DNA from: CAVUQH01 sp963774445
GTDB lineage: Bacteria > Myxococcota_A > Polyangia > Haliangiales > Haliangiaceae
DNA length: 64,000 bases
Assembly: GCA_963774445.1 (NCBI GenBank)
Contig: CAVZFC010000035.1
Span: 276,028 to 340,027 of the forward strand
Direction of reading: 5' to 3'
Each line of letters starts with the position of its first letter. The first letter of the stretch is position 1. The position numbers and the translations under genes are program-made. The notes below the pieces were generated by a model. It ran no database searches. It worked only from the letters and a program-made list of their open reading frames with translations, and was not told the origin of the DNA. Of the stretch, positions 1 through 12,358 are shown in pieces.

Positions 1-477
1 GATGTGCGTGGCGAAGAAGATGATCAGCGCCGGCGCCAGGTTGGTGCGCAGGAACGTGGTCGACACGCCCATGCCCGGGATCAGCGCCATCATGTTGGAG
101 AACAGGATGAAGAAGGCGCACGAGGCGATGAGCGGGAAGAACCGGCGCGCGGCCTTTTCGCCCATCACGCCTTCCATCAGCGACAGCGTGGTGTCGCAGA
201 TCAGCTCGAAGAAGTGGCGCAGGTTGAACTTCGGCGGCGGCACCAGGCCGGCCTCGCCGCGTCCGACGACCGCACCGCGGAAGCGGGCCGCGCCGTAGAG
301 CACGAACGCCATGACGACCATCGCCCAGAAGACGTGGATGAAGGTCTGCGACGGCGTCCCGAACATCTTCCAGAAGCCGCCCAGCCATTCGTGATCGAAG
401 TGGCGCAGCTTGCCGGACAGTCCGAGGACCGCGTCGTTCTTGTCCAGGTAATCGAGCCAGGTTTGATGTTCGCCCAT
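1..477 (-). CDS. atpB: ATP synthase F0 subunit a (partial, C-terminus beyond window)
   Basis: Encodes the first 159 residues of subunit a, the membrane stator subunit that provides the proton half-channels next to the c-ring. The reverse-strand translation starts MGEHQTWLDYL, then has a transmembrane helix (around FIHVFWAMVVMAFVLYG), the cytoplasmic segment PPKFNLRHFFELICDTTLSLMEG and the helix ending NMMALIPGMGVSTTFLRTNL, all typical of AtpB. The essential arginine and the last helices lie outside the window. It is third in an atpZ-atpI-atpB order, with 19 bases to the atpI stop. No good Shine-Dalgarno is visible before the ATG. Identity is secure; completeness cannot be judged. Confidence 0.93.
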   Translation of the reverse strand, partial: MGEHQTWLDYLDKNDAVLGLSGKLRHFDHEWLGGFWKMFGTPSQTFIHVFWAMVVMAFVLYGAARFRGAVVGRGEAGLVPPPKFNLRHFFELICDTTLSLMEGVMGEKAARRFFPLIASCAFFILFSNMMALIPGMGVSTTFLRTNLAPALIIFFATHI

Positions 478-496
478 GAGATTTCGCGTCTTTGGT

Positions 497-883
497 CTAC
501 GCGTCCTCGTCGCCGGCCGTCTGCGCCTGCCCGGTGAGCGAGCGAGCCGTTTCGATGGCGATCGAGACGAGGAAGATGGAGAAGCCCATCGCCAGGTAGG
601 CCGGCGCAATGGGCAGGAAGCGGAGCGCGAGGAAGACCGCGGCGATGAGCAGCATCATCTTGGGCACCATGAAGTAGCCCGATTTGCCCTCACCCTTTTC
701 CGCCTCGCTGAGCCAGCGAGTGACGATCCGCTTGATCATGCTGAAGTTGAGACTGCCGATTGCCACGCCGACGAGCACGCCCAGTGCCTGCTCCTTGGTA
801 AGCAACAACGCGGCCGCGGCCGCGGCGATGCCGCCGAGAATGTAGTTGAGCCGTTCGATGCGGCCGAGGGCGCGAGTGTCCAT
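497..883 (-). CDS. atpI: ATP synthase subunit I family membrane protein
   Basis: A 128-residue, mostly hydrophobic protein of the ATP synthase I chain type, thought to help c-ring assembly or Mg2+ handling by F1F0. Four hydrophobic stretches are visible: YILGGIAAAAAALLL, ALGVLVGVAIGSLNFSMI, MMLLIAAVFLALRF and YLAMGFSIFLVSIAI. A charged loop (RWLSEAEKGEGKSG) separates the halves, as in the family. It begins four bases after the atpZ stop and precedes atpB, the canonical place for this gene. The assignment rests on topology and context, since these proteins are poorly conserved. The acidic tail GDEDA is unremarkable. Confidence 0.85.
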   Translation of the reverse strand: MDTRALGRIERLNYILGGIAAAAAALLLTKEQALGVLVGVAIGSLNFSMIKRIVTRWLSEAEKGEGKSGYFMVPKMMLLIAAVFLALRFLPIAPAYLAMGFSIFLVSIAIETARSLTGQAQTAGDEDA

Positions 884-887
884 GCTG

Positions 888-1151
888 CTACTCGTTGGAT
901 TCGTCGTCGTCGTCGTTCGCTTCGTCGTCGGCCATTTGCTTCGCTACCCGGATGACACCCTTGAAGCCGGCGGCAATGCCCAGGCAGAGGAACAGAAGCA
1001 TCAGCCAGGGGTCGGTGCCCAGCCAGCGGTCCAGGTAATGACCGATGGCCCAGCCCACGACTACCGCCAGTGCCAGCTCGAGTCCGACCGAAGCGGCACT
1101 CGCGGTCTTGTACAGCTGGGTGACCTTGTTTGGCTTCGGGTTCGGTTCCAT
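888..1151 (-). CDS. atpZ: AtpZ/AtpI family protein, first gene of the atp operon
   Basis: An 87-residue protein with two transmembrane helices (about residues 22-38 and 49-67) separated by a short GHYLDRWLGTDP turn. This is the signature of the small AtpZ family (putative F0F1-ATPase subunit) that opens many proteobacterial atp operons and forms a Mg2+/Ca2+-linked partner of AtpI. The tail is strikingly acidic (DDEANDDDDESNE). It is the promoter-proximal gene: about 140 bases separate it from hemL, which lies downstream on the same strand of another unit, so its promoter should lie there, but no convincing -35/-10 pair was found. The start ATG has only a weak ribosome binding site. Confidence 0.82.
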   Translation of the reverse strand: MEPNPKPNKVTQLYKTASAASVGLELALAVVVGWAIGHYLDRWLGTDPWLMLLFLCLGIAAGFKGVIRVAKQMADDEANDDDDESNE

Positions 1152-1293
1152 CCGGCTACCGAGGGCTGCGTCTTGCCTTCGCGTCTCTAGGGCAACTCCT
1201 ACGATGTTCCAGGGTTAGCGATCGCTTCAGCGGCCGGGCAGGGCGTCGGGAAATTTCGGCCGCCTCGTAACACGCGGCTTCGCGGGAGGTCAA

Positions 1294-2577
1294 TCACAAA
1301 CTCCCCAGGACGGCGGCCCCCGCGGCCAGTATCTCGTTGATTTCACTCTCGCTGTGAGCCAGCGAGACGAACATCGCCTCGAACTGGGACGGCGCCAGCC
1401 AGATCCCCCGCTCGCGCATCCCGGCGAACCAGCGGCCGAACCGCACGGTGTCGGCCTTTTTGGCCGAGGCGTAGTCGGTGACCGGCCCCTCGCAGAAGAA
1501 CAGGGTCATCGCCGAGCCGACCCGGTTGAGGCAGGCGGGCACGCCCGCGGTCCGGGCGGCCGCGAGCAGGCCGTCACCCAGGGCGGCGCCCAGCTCCTCC
1601 AGGCGCTCGTAGGTGTTGGGCCGGCGCAGCACCTCCAGCGTCGCCAACCCGGCGGCCATCGCCAGCGGATTGCCGCTCAGCGTGCCGGCCTGGTAGACGT
1701 CGCCGTCCGGGGCCAGGTGGTCCATGATGTCGGCGCGGCCGCCGAAAGCTGCCGCCGGCAGGCCGCCGCCGATGATCTTGCCCAGGCAGGTGAGGTCGGG
1801 GCCGACCTGGTAGTGCGACTGGGCCCCTCCGTAGGCGACGCGGAAGCCGGTGATGACCTCGTCGAACACCAGGAGCGCCCCGTGCTCGAGGGTGATCTCG
1901 CGCAGCGCCTCGAGGTAGCCCGGCTGCGGCGGGACCACGCCCATGTTGCCGGCCACCGGCTCGACGATCACCGCCGCGATCTGGTCCGGGTGATTGATGA
2001 ACAGCGCGCGCACCGCGTCCGGATCGTTGTACGGCACCAGCAGGGTGTCGGCGGCGTTACCGCTGGCGACGCCGGCCGAGCCGGGGATGCCCAGGGTGGC
2101 CGCGCCCGAGCCGGCCGCGACCAGCAGGAAGTCGGCGTGGCCGTGGTAGCCGCCGTCGCACTTGACGATCTTGTCGCGGCCGGTGAAGCCGCGGGCCAGG
2201 CGCAGGGCGCTCATGGTCGCCTCGGTGCCGGACGACACCGCGCGCACCTTCTCGACCGTCGGCACCGCCTCGACCAGCGCCTCGGCGAAGCGGACCTCGA
2301 GCTCGGTTGACGCGCCAAAGGTGGTGCCGTCGCTCATGGTCTCGCGGATGGCGTCCATCACCTCGGGGTGAGTGTGACCGAGGATGAGCGGCCCCCACGA
2401 CGACACCATGTCGATGAAGCGGTCGCCGTCGGCCGAGATGATGTGGCAGCCGTCGCCGGCGGCGGCGAACAGCGGGTTGACGCCGACCGAGCGGCAGGCG
2501 CGCACCGGCGAGTTGACCCCGCCGGGGATGACCTGGCGGGCGCGGGCGAACAGGCTGCGGCTGGTCTCGTCGTTCAT
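1294..2577 (-). CDS. hemL: glutamate-1-semialdehyde 2,1-aminomutase
   Basis: PLP enzyme that converts glutamate-1-semialdehyde to 5-aminolevulinate in the C5 pathway of tetrapyrrole synthesis (cytoplasm). The 427-residue length is standard. The N-terminus reads ARARQVIPGGVNSPVR, the class III aminotransferase signature FDEVITGFR is at 238-246, and the PLP lysine is K267 in CLGKIIGGGLP. I start at the ATG preceding NDETSRSLF; a longer frame would add a low-complexity Thr/Arg/Lys leader that overlaps the gyrA 3' end and looks non-coding. This start lies one base past the gyrA stop, so the two are probably co-transcribed and translationally coupled. Tetrapyrrole supply fits the multiheme cytochrome elsewhere in the window, though no direct link is shown. 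Confidence 0.96.
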   Translation of the reverse strand: MNDETSRSLFARARQVIPGGVNSPVRACRSVGVNPLFAAAGDGCHIISADGDRFIDMVSSWGPLILGHTHPEVMDAIRETMSDGTTFGASTELEVRFAEALVEAVPTVEKVRAVSSGTEATMSALRLARGFTGRDKIVKCDGGYHGHADFLLVAAGSGAATLGIPGSAGVASGNAADTLLVPYNDPDAVRALFINHPDQIAAVIVEPVAGNMGVVPPQPGYLEALREITLEHGALLVFDEVITGFRVAYGGAQSHYQVGPDLTCLGKIIGGGLPAAAFGGRADIMDHLAPDGDVYQAGTLSGNPLAMAAGLATLEVLRRPNTYERLEELGAALGDGLLAAARTAGVPACLNRVGSAMTLFFCEGPVTDYASAKKADTVRFGRWFAGMRERGIWLAPSQFEAMFVSLAHSESEINEILAAGAAVLGSL

Positions 2578-2578
2578 C

Positions 2579-5239
<2,661 letters not shown>

Positions 5240-5295
5240 CCGGGGTCTCCTGGGATTACAGGAACTTGAAGGATTCCTGCGACTTAGAGCGTCCT

Positions 5296-5324
5296 TCTAT
5301 ACCCTCCCGGGAGGCAAAGCGCAA
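5296..5324 (-). promoter_or_regulatory. predicted sigma-70 promoter of gyrA-hemL
   Basis: On the minus strand a -35 TTGCGC is followed by a 17-base spacer and a -10 TATAGA. The transcript would start about 50 bases before the gyrA ATG. The spacer contains a perfect 12-base palindrome (CCTCCC then GGGAGG) at 5303-5314, which could be an operator or a supercoiling-sensitive element. The gene at 5394 diverges from this promoter. Confidence 0.6.
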
Positions 5325-5393
5325 CGCCGAATCGGACCTGGATCGAACCGTTTTTCCTTTGTTATTACAGCCTTTTGGGCTAGGTAGGGAGCG

Positions 5394-7426
<2,033 letters not shown>

Positions 7427-7430
<4 letters not shown>

Positions 7431-8440
7431 CCCGCGCGCTGGTCACCGGGGCGACGGGGTTCATCGGTCGGTATCTGGTCGAGCTGCTCAGGGAGTCCGG
7501 CCACGACGTGGTCTGTCTGGTGCGGCCGTCGTCGGATCGCAGCGCGCTCCAGGCGCTGGGCTGCGACTTCGCCGAGGGCGACATCACCGATCCGTCGTCG
7601 ATGGAAGCGCCGGCGGCTGCCGCCGACGTCGTCTTCCACCTGGCGGCGATGCTCAAGCAGCCGTGGCACGCCGAGTTCATGGCGACCAACGCCGACGGCG
7701 TGCGCGCCGTGGCCGCCGCCTGCGCCGCCGCCGACACGCCGCCGGTCCTGGTCACGGTGTCGTCGATCGCGGCGGCCGGGCCGAGCAACGGCGGGCGCCC
7801 GCGCACCGAGGACGATCCGCCGGCGCCGGTGTCGCGCTACGGCCGCTCCAAGCTGGGCGGTGAAGAGGCCGCGCGCGAGCACGCCAAGCGGGTGCCGATC
7901 ACCATCATCCGCCCGCCGGCAGTGATCGGCGCGCGCGACCGCGCGTCGCTGCCGCTGTTCCGCGCCGCCGCCCGCGGCGTCCACGCCGTGCCCGGCGACG
8001 GCAACGCGCGACTGGCGATGGTCCACGTGTTGGATCTGGCCGCGGCCATCGCCGCCGCCGCCGAGCGTGGCGAGCGGCTGCCGGCGCCCGGCCCGGACGC
8101 GCCGCTGGGGCAGGGCGTCTACTTCGCCGCCGCCACCGAGCAGCCGACCCTGCGCGAGCTGGGGCCGATGCTGGCCACCGCGGTCGGGCGCGAGCGGGTG
8201 CGCGTCCTGCCGACGCCGGCGACGCTGTCCAAGCTGGTCGGCGGCATCGCCGAGGGGCTGGCGCGCCTGCGCGACAAGCCGAGCATCGTCAACTACGACA
8301 AGATGATCGAGGCCAACGCCGGCTCGTGGATCTGCAGCACCGACAAGGCGCGCGAGCAGCTCGACTGGCAGCCGGCGGCCACGCTGGGGGAGCGGCTGGA
8401 GCAGACCGGCGCGTGGTACCGGCGGGAGGGCTGGCTCTGA
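7427..8440 (+). CDS. NAD-dependent epimerase/dehydratase (extended SDR)
   Basis: A 337-residue extended short-chain dehydrogenase. The Rossmann glycine motif GATGFIG is at 8-14, the catalytic pair is Y138/K142 in SRYGRSK, and VSS at 111-113 supplies the serine. Mid-protein IIRPPAVIGARDR is typical of the NDP-sugar epimerase/dehydratase or 3-beta-HSD-like group. The substrate cannot be told from sequence; the C-terminal third (YDKMIEANAGSWICSTDKAREQLDWQPAATL) matches the usual nucleotide-sugar or flavanol-reductase-like ending. I use the GTG start that overlaps the preceding stop by four bases; upstream extension in this frame is antisense-like noise. It overlaps the following hydrolase. Confidence 0.88.
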
Positions 8441-9204
8441 GCCGGCCCGCCCTGCACCTCCAGCGCCGCGGCGCCGGGCCCGCAGTCCTGTTCATCCACG
8501 GCAGCGCCGCCGACCACACCACCTGGGCGATGCAGGCGGCGCTGGCCGCGTCGCTCGAGCTGGTCACCTACGATCGCCGGGGCAGCGGTGCGTCACCGCC
8601 GGCGCCGGCTGGCGTCCGGGTCGAGGACCACGCCGCCGACGCCGCGGTATTGATCGATGAGCAGCTCGGCGGCGGCCCGGTGCTGGTCTGCGGCTCGAGC
8701 TTCGGCGCCGTGGTCTCGCTGGAGCTGGCGCGGTCGCGACCGGAGCTGGTCCGCGGGCTGGTCCTGTGCGAGCCGCCGATGCCGTGCCACGACGACCTGC
8801 CGGCGATGCCGCAGGGGTTCGGCTGCGCCTTCGACGCCCGGGTCGCCACCCTCGGGGGCGAGGCCGGGGGCGCCTTCTTCCTGCAGCTGGTGCTGGGGCC
8901 GGCCTACGATTGCCTGCCGGCGCGCTACCAGGCGCGAGCGGCCGGCGAGTGGCGGGCGATCCGCGCCGACTGCCTGGCCCTGCAGCGCTATCGGCCGCGC
9001 TATCGCGAGCTGGGGGCGGTGGTGATGCCGGTGCTGTTGGTCGCCGGCGAGCGGTCGGTCGGCCATTTCGACGCCACCATCGACTCGCTCCAGCTCCATC
9101 TTCCGGATGCGCGTCTGGTCACACTCCCGCGCGCCGGGCACATGATGCAGGCCGAGCGGTTCCGCCTGTTCAACAACTATCTCGCGGAGTTCGCCGGGGT
9201 CTGA
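8413..9204 (+). CDS. alpha/beta-hydrolase fold protein
   Basis: An alpha/beta hydrolase of 263 residues from the nearest accepted start, a GTG 28 bases inside the preceding gene. A CTG at 8437 that overlaps the preceding stop (CTGA) would give a better-fitting N-terminus (SRPALHLQRRGAGPAVLFIHG), but CTG starts are rare. The oxyanion motif HGSAADHTTW is followed by the nucleophile elbow GSSFG (S96 from the GTG). A probable acid lies after RSVGHFD, and the catalytic histidine is in RAGHMMQAERF near the end. No signal peptide is present. The substrate is unknown; the family includes esterases, C-C hydrolases and haloperoxidase-like enzymes. It closes the three-gene unit started at 5394. Confidence 0.82.
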   Translation: MVPAGGLALSRPALHLQRRGAGPAVLFIHGSAADHTTWAMQAALAASLELVTYDRRGSGASPPAPAGVRVEDHAADAAVLIDEQLGGGPVLVCGSSFGAVVSLELARSRPELVRGLVLCEPPMPCHDDLPAMPQGFGCAFDARVATLGGEAGGAFFLQLVLGPAYDCLPARYQARAAGEWRAIRADCLALQRYRPRYRELGAVVMPVLLVAGERSVGHFDATIDSLQLHLPDARLVTLPRAGHMMQAERFRLFNNYLAEFAGV

Positions 9205-9299
9205 AAAAAGTCGCGAAGGGTCCGGTGCGAGCGGGCACTACATCAGTAAGACGCGCGCGCTTTCCTGCTCAACCCCCATTCCGGGAGAGGACCCCACCC

Positions 9300-10583
9300 A
9301 TGACAACCGCGATGAAGACCGCGATGCGATCGGGCGCGCTGCGTGCGCTCCTGGCTACCGCGGCCCTGTGCGCTGCGTGCGCCGATCCGCCATCCACCCA
9401 GACGCTGTCGGGGCGTCTATCCACCTCTAGCTTCGACTCTCGCCCCGTCGGTGTGCGCGTGGTCCAGGGCGATCAAGTGATCGCCGAGGCCCCGCTGCGT
9501 GGCGACGGCTCGTACGCCGTGGCCGTGCCCGAGGGCACCGGCTATCGCCTCGAGGTCGTCACCGCCGACGGCGCCCATCCGTTCGTCGTCAAGAACGGCC
9601 AGGGCACCCGGCGCGTCGCCTTCGACGTCTGCGGTGGCGGCAACGATGCCTGGGATCTGGGCATGGGCGTCTACTGGGGCGGCGACGGCACCGACTCGTC
9701 GGGCGGCGGCCGCGACTCGTCGGGCGACGGCTCGTCCGGCAGCGGTGGCGGCTCCAGCGATCCCGGCTGCGGTGGTGGCGATCCGCCGCCTCCGTGCGAC
9801 CCGGCCGATCCCAACTGCGTGCCGCCGCCGTGCGGGCCGGACGGCTCCGGTTGCTGTGACCCGAGCGATCCCAACTGCGTGCCGCCGCCTCCGTGCGACC
9901 CGGCCGTGGATCCGAACTGCCCGCCGCCGCCTCCTCCTCCGTGCGACCCGGCGACGGATCCGAGCTGCGTGCCTCCGCCGTGCGGACCGGACGGCTCCGG
10001 TTGCTGCGACCCGAGCGATCCGAACTGCCCGCCGCCGCCGCCGCCGTGCGACCCGTCAACCGATCCCAACTGCGATCCGTGTGGTCCCGACGGCTCCGGC
10101 TGCTGCGATCCGACGGATCCGAACTGCCCGCCGCCGCCGTGCGATGCGACGGATCCGAACTGTCCGCCGCCGCCGCCGTGCGACCCATCAACCGATCCCA
10201 ACTGCGATCCGTGTGGCCCCGACGGCTCCAACTGCTGCGATTCCAGCGATCCCAACTGCCAACCGCCGCCTCCGCCCTGCGATGCGACGGATCCCAACTG
10301 CGATCCCTGCCTGATCGACCCGACGTTCTGTGATCCGTGCCTCGCGAACCCGGATTGGTGCTGGCCTCCGCCGCCGCCTTGCGAGGACAATGGGGATCCC
10401 GCCGGTTGTGGCCCTACCGACCCCACGTGCGACCCCACCGATCCGATCTGCTGGCCCGATCCCACGCCGCCGCCCCCCGACTGCGGCGATCCGTGGGCCG
10501 ATCCCAACGCTCCGTGTGGCGTTCCGCCCGACGACGGCTGCGTGATCGACCCACCGCCAGCCTTCGGTTGCGAGGCCGGCTGA
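9300..10583 (+). CDS. Cys/Pro/Asp-rich repeat lipoprotein
   Basis: A 427-residue predicted lipoprotein: basic N-terminus, hydrophobic stretch LRALLATAALCAAC with Cys27 as candidate lipidation site. Residues 35-115 form a small beta-rich domain (VGVRVVQGDQVIAEAPLRGDGSYAVAVPEG), like a carboxypeptidase-regulatory or transthyretin-type fold. A Gly/Ser linker follows. The last 260 residues are repeats of two modules, CDP(A/S/T)DPNC and CGPDGSGCCDPSDPNC, separated by proline runs. Asp/Asn spacing suggests cation binding on a rigid, disulfide-rich stalk; this is inference. A Shine-Dalgarno (GGGAGAGG) precedes the ATG. No enzymatic motif. It precedes a gene that carries one copy of the same module. 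Confidence 0.8.
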   Translation: MTTAMKTAMRSGALRALLATAALCAACADPPSTQTLSGRLSTSSFDSRPVGVRVVQGDQVIAEAPLRGDGSYAVAVPEGTGYRLEVVTADGAHPFVVKNGQGTRRVAFDVCGGGNDAWDLGMGVYWGGDGTDSSGGGRDSSGDGSSGSGGGSSDPGCGGGDPPPPCDPADPNCVPPPCGPDGSGCCDPSDPNCVPPPPCDPAVDPNCPPPPPPPCDPATDPSCVPPPCGPDGSGCCDPSDPNCPPPPPPCDPSTDPNCDPCGPDGSGCCDPTDPNCPPPPCDATDPNCPPPPPCDPSTDPNCDPCGPDGSNCCDSSDPNCQPPPPPCDATDPNCDPCLIDPTFCDPCLANPDWCWPPPPPCEDNGDPAGCGPTDPTCDPTDPICWPDPTPPPPDCGDPWADPNAPCGVPPDDGCVIDPPPAFGCEAG

Positions 10584-10584
10584 G

Positions 10585-11759
10585 TTGAAAGCTCGGCTGG
10601 CAGGAGCGTGCGCGACGGTCGCGATCGCGGTCGGTTGGACCGCCGCGTCCGCTCCTGCCCAGCCGCGTTGTTCCGAGACCGGCGCCCCCACGGCGTCGGT
10701 TTCCGGCGGTCCGGAGGCGGGCGACGTGGCGCGCGCCCTGCGCGCCCGCGGTGTCCGCGCCGCCGCTGATTCGTGCGCCGCTGTTCGCGTGACGGTCGGC
10801 GCCGGTGAGCGCGGGCTCGAGGTCACGGTCCACGCCGCCGACGGACGCGACGCCCGTCGCCGCGTCTCCACCGCCGAGATGGCCGCGGTCTGGATCGACT
10901 CTTGGGTGCGCGACGACGCGGTCGCGCCGCTGCTGGCGGTGCCGGAGCCGGTGCCACCAACGACCGCGGCCGCGGCAATTCCCGCCGAGTCCCGGACGGG
11001 CTCCCGGCGCCGCGGCGCTGTCGCCGCCCGGCGACGTCGTTCCTCGCCAGCAGACGCCGGCCGCGCGCCACTGGCTGTCGCTCGGCGCTGGCGTCGACTT
11101 TCTCTCCGGCGACGAGGGCTCCAGCTCGCGCTCGGTGCGCGGCAGCGCCTGCGTTGCGGCCGGCCCGTTGTGCGTCGGTCTCGACGGACGCTACGCCGAC
11201 GCCTCGTCGCTGGCGCCCGAGGACAACATGACGCAGCTCCGCCGGCGCGGTGTTCGACCTCATGGCCACCGCCCGCTGGCCGGTGTCGGTCGGCCGCGCG
11301 GTGCTGGCGCCGAGCGCGTCGGTCGGCCTGGGTTGGATGCGCACCGAGAAGCGCTGGCCGACCGACAACATCACCGATCCGCCCCCGTGCGGCCCGGACG
11401 GCGCAGGCTGCTGCGATCCGGCCAGCGATCCCAACTGCTGCGATCCCACGACCCCCAACTGCGTGCCGACTCCACCGCCGCCGTACACTCCGGTCGATCA
11501 CTACGCCAAGGACACCTTCGAGCTCCGCGTCGGCGGCTCGCTGTCGCTGACGCTGCCGGTGACCGACAACGTGGCGGTCGAGCTGGCGGCCGGCGTTGTC
11601 TTCTCGCCCACGGCCAGCAAGAACCCGATCGATCCCTACGCCGCCGACCGCGCCGACCCGACCAAGGACCCGCCGCCCGCGGATTCGCTCAATACGCTGC
11701 CGGCCGAGCCGGGACGCTCCACCTGGTTGGGGCTCGGCGTGAGGGTGGGGCTGCCGTGA
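10585..11759 (+). pseudogene. exported repeat-containing protein gene with two apparent frameshifts
   Basis: Coding signal runs through three frames in turn. It begins at a TTG one base after the preceding stop (MKARLAGACATVAIAVGWTA, a signal peptide ending near APAQ) and holds to about 10990. It continues in a second frame (LSLGAGVDFLSGDEG... LAPEDNMTQ) to about 11237, then in a third (AGAVFDLMATARWPV...) to the stop. Each switch needs a single-base indel, in C/G-rich runs. The conceptual product is about 390 residues: a periplasmic domain, Pro-rich linker and a C-terminal part like a small outer-membrane barrel, interrupted by one CGPDGAGCC-type Cys module. It is either a recent pseudogene or an intact gene with consensus errors. 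Its stop overlaps the sigma-factor start. Confidence 0.6.
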
Positions 11760-12358
11760 AGTCGCGCCGGGGGCAGATCGTCCCGCTGCGCCGGGTCGTC
11801 GGCGACGCCAGCGAGATGTCGGACGAGGCGCTGCTCGCCGCCTGCGCCGTGGCTGAGCCGGCCGCGCTCGGCGCGCTGTTCGACCGGCACGCCGCCTGCG
11901 TGCACCGGTTCCTCGGCCGCCTCGCCCCGGCCGGCCGCGGCGACCTGGACGATCTGGTGCAGATGACGTTCGTCGAGGTGTGGAAGTCGTCATCGCGCTT
12001 CCGCGGCACCGGCTCGGCGCGCAGCTGGATCCTCGGCATCGCGGCCAACGTCGCCCGCCACCACGCGCGCGGCGAGGCCCGCCGTTCCAGCGCCTTGCGC
12101 GACCTGGCCGAGGTGCCGCGGCCGCGAGCGCCGCGCCCGGATGAGCAGGCCGCCCGCGGGCAGCTCGTCGAGCGCCTGGCCGACGCCGTGCGCGCGCTGC
12201 CCCACGACCTGCGGGTGGCGTTCGTCCTGTGCGACGTCGAAGGCATTCCGGGAGCGGCCGCCGCACGCTCCCTGGGAGTTCGCGAAGGAACCATGTGGCG
12301 CCGGCTGCACGACGCGCGCAAGCGCCTGCGCACCCGGCTCGAAGGGAGGCCATCATGA
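11756..12358 (+). CDS. ECF-type RNA polymerase sigma factor
   Basis: A 200-residue sigma-70 family factor. Region 2 is visible as LGALFDRHAACVHRFLGRL then DLDDLVQMTFVEVWKSSSRF. The promoter-melting part is around SARSWILGIAANVARHHARGEARR. Region 4 is DLRVAFVLCDVEGIPGAAAARSLGVREGTMWRRLHDARKRLR, a helix-turn-helix for the -35 element. Length and domain order fit extracytoplasmic-function sigma factors. The GTG start overlaps the upstream stop (GTGA), and its own stop overlaps the next start (ATGA), so it is tightly coupled to the membrane FecR-like protein, the usual partner that senses a signal and controls the sigma factor. The target regulon probably includes this operon, but no autoregulatory promoter was identified. 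Confidence 0.92.
   Translation: MKSRRGQIVPLRRVVGDASEMSDEALLAACAVAEPAALGALFDRHAACVHRFLGRLAPAGRGDLDDLVQMTFVEVWKSSSRFRGTGSARSWILGIAANVARHHARGEARRSSALRDLAEVPRPRAPRPDEQAARGQLVERLADAVRALPHDLRVAFVLCDVEGIPGAAAARSLGVREGTMWRRLHDARKRLRTRLEGRPS

Noticed and set aside
5319..5358. GGTTCGATCC on the minus strand, resembling a tRNA T-loop
   Set aside because: No acceptor stem, anticodon arm or CCA nearby; it lies in the gyrA promoter region.
9671..10507. Gly/Ser/His-rich, collagen-like minus-strand frame
   Set aside because: It is the complement of the Cys/Pro/Asp repeats; attractive low complexity but no start context or ribosome binding site.
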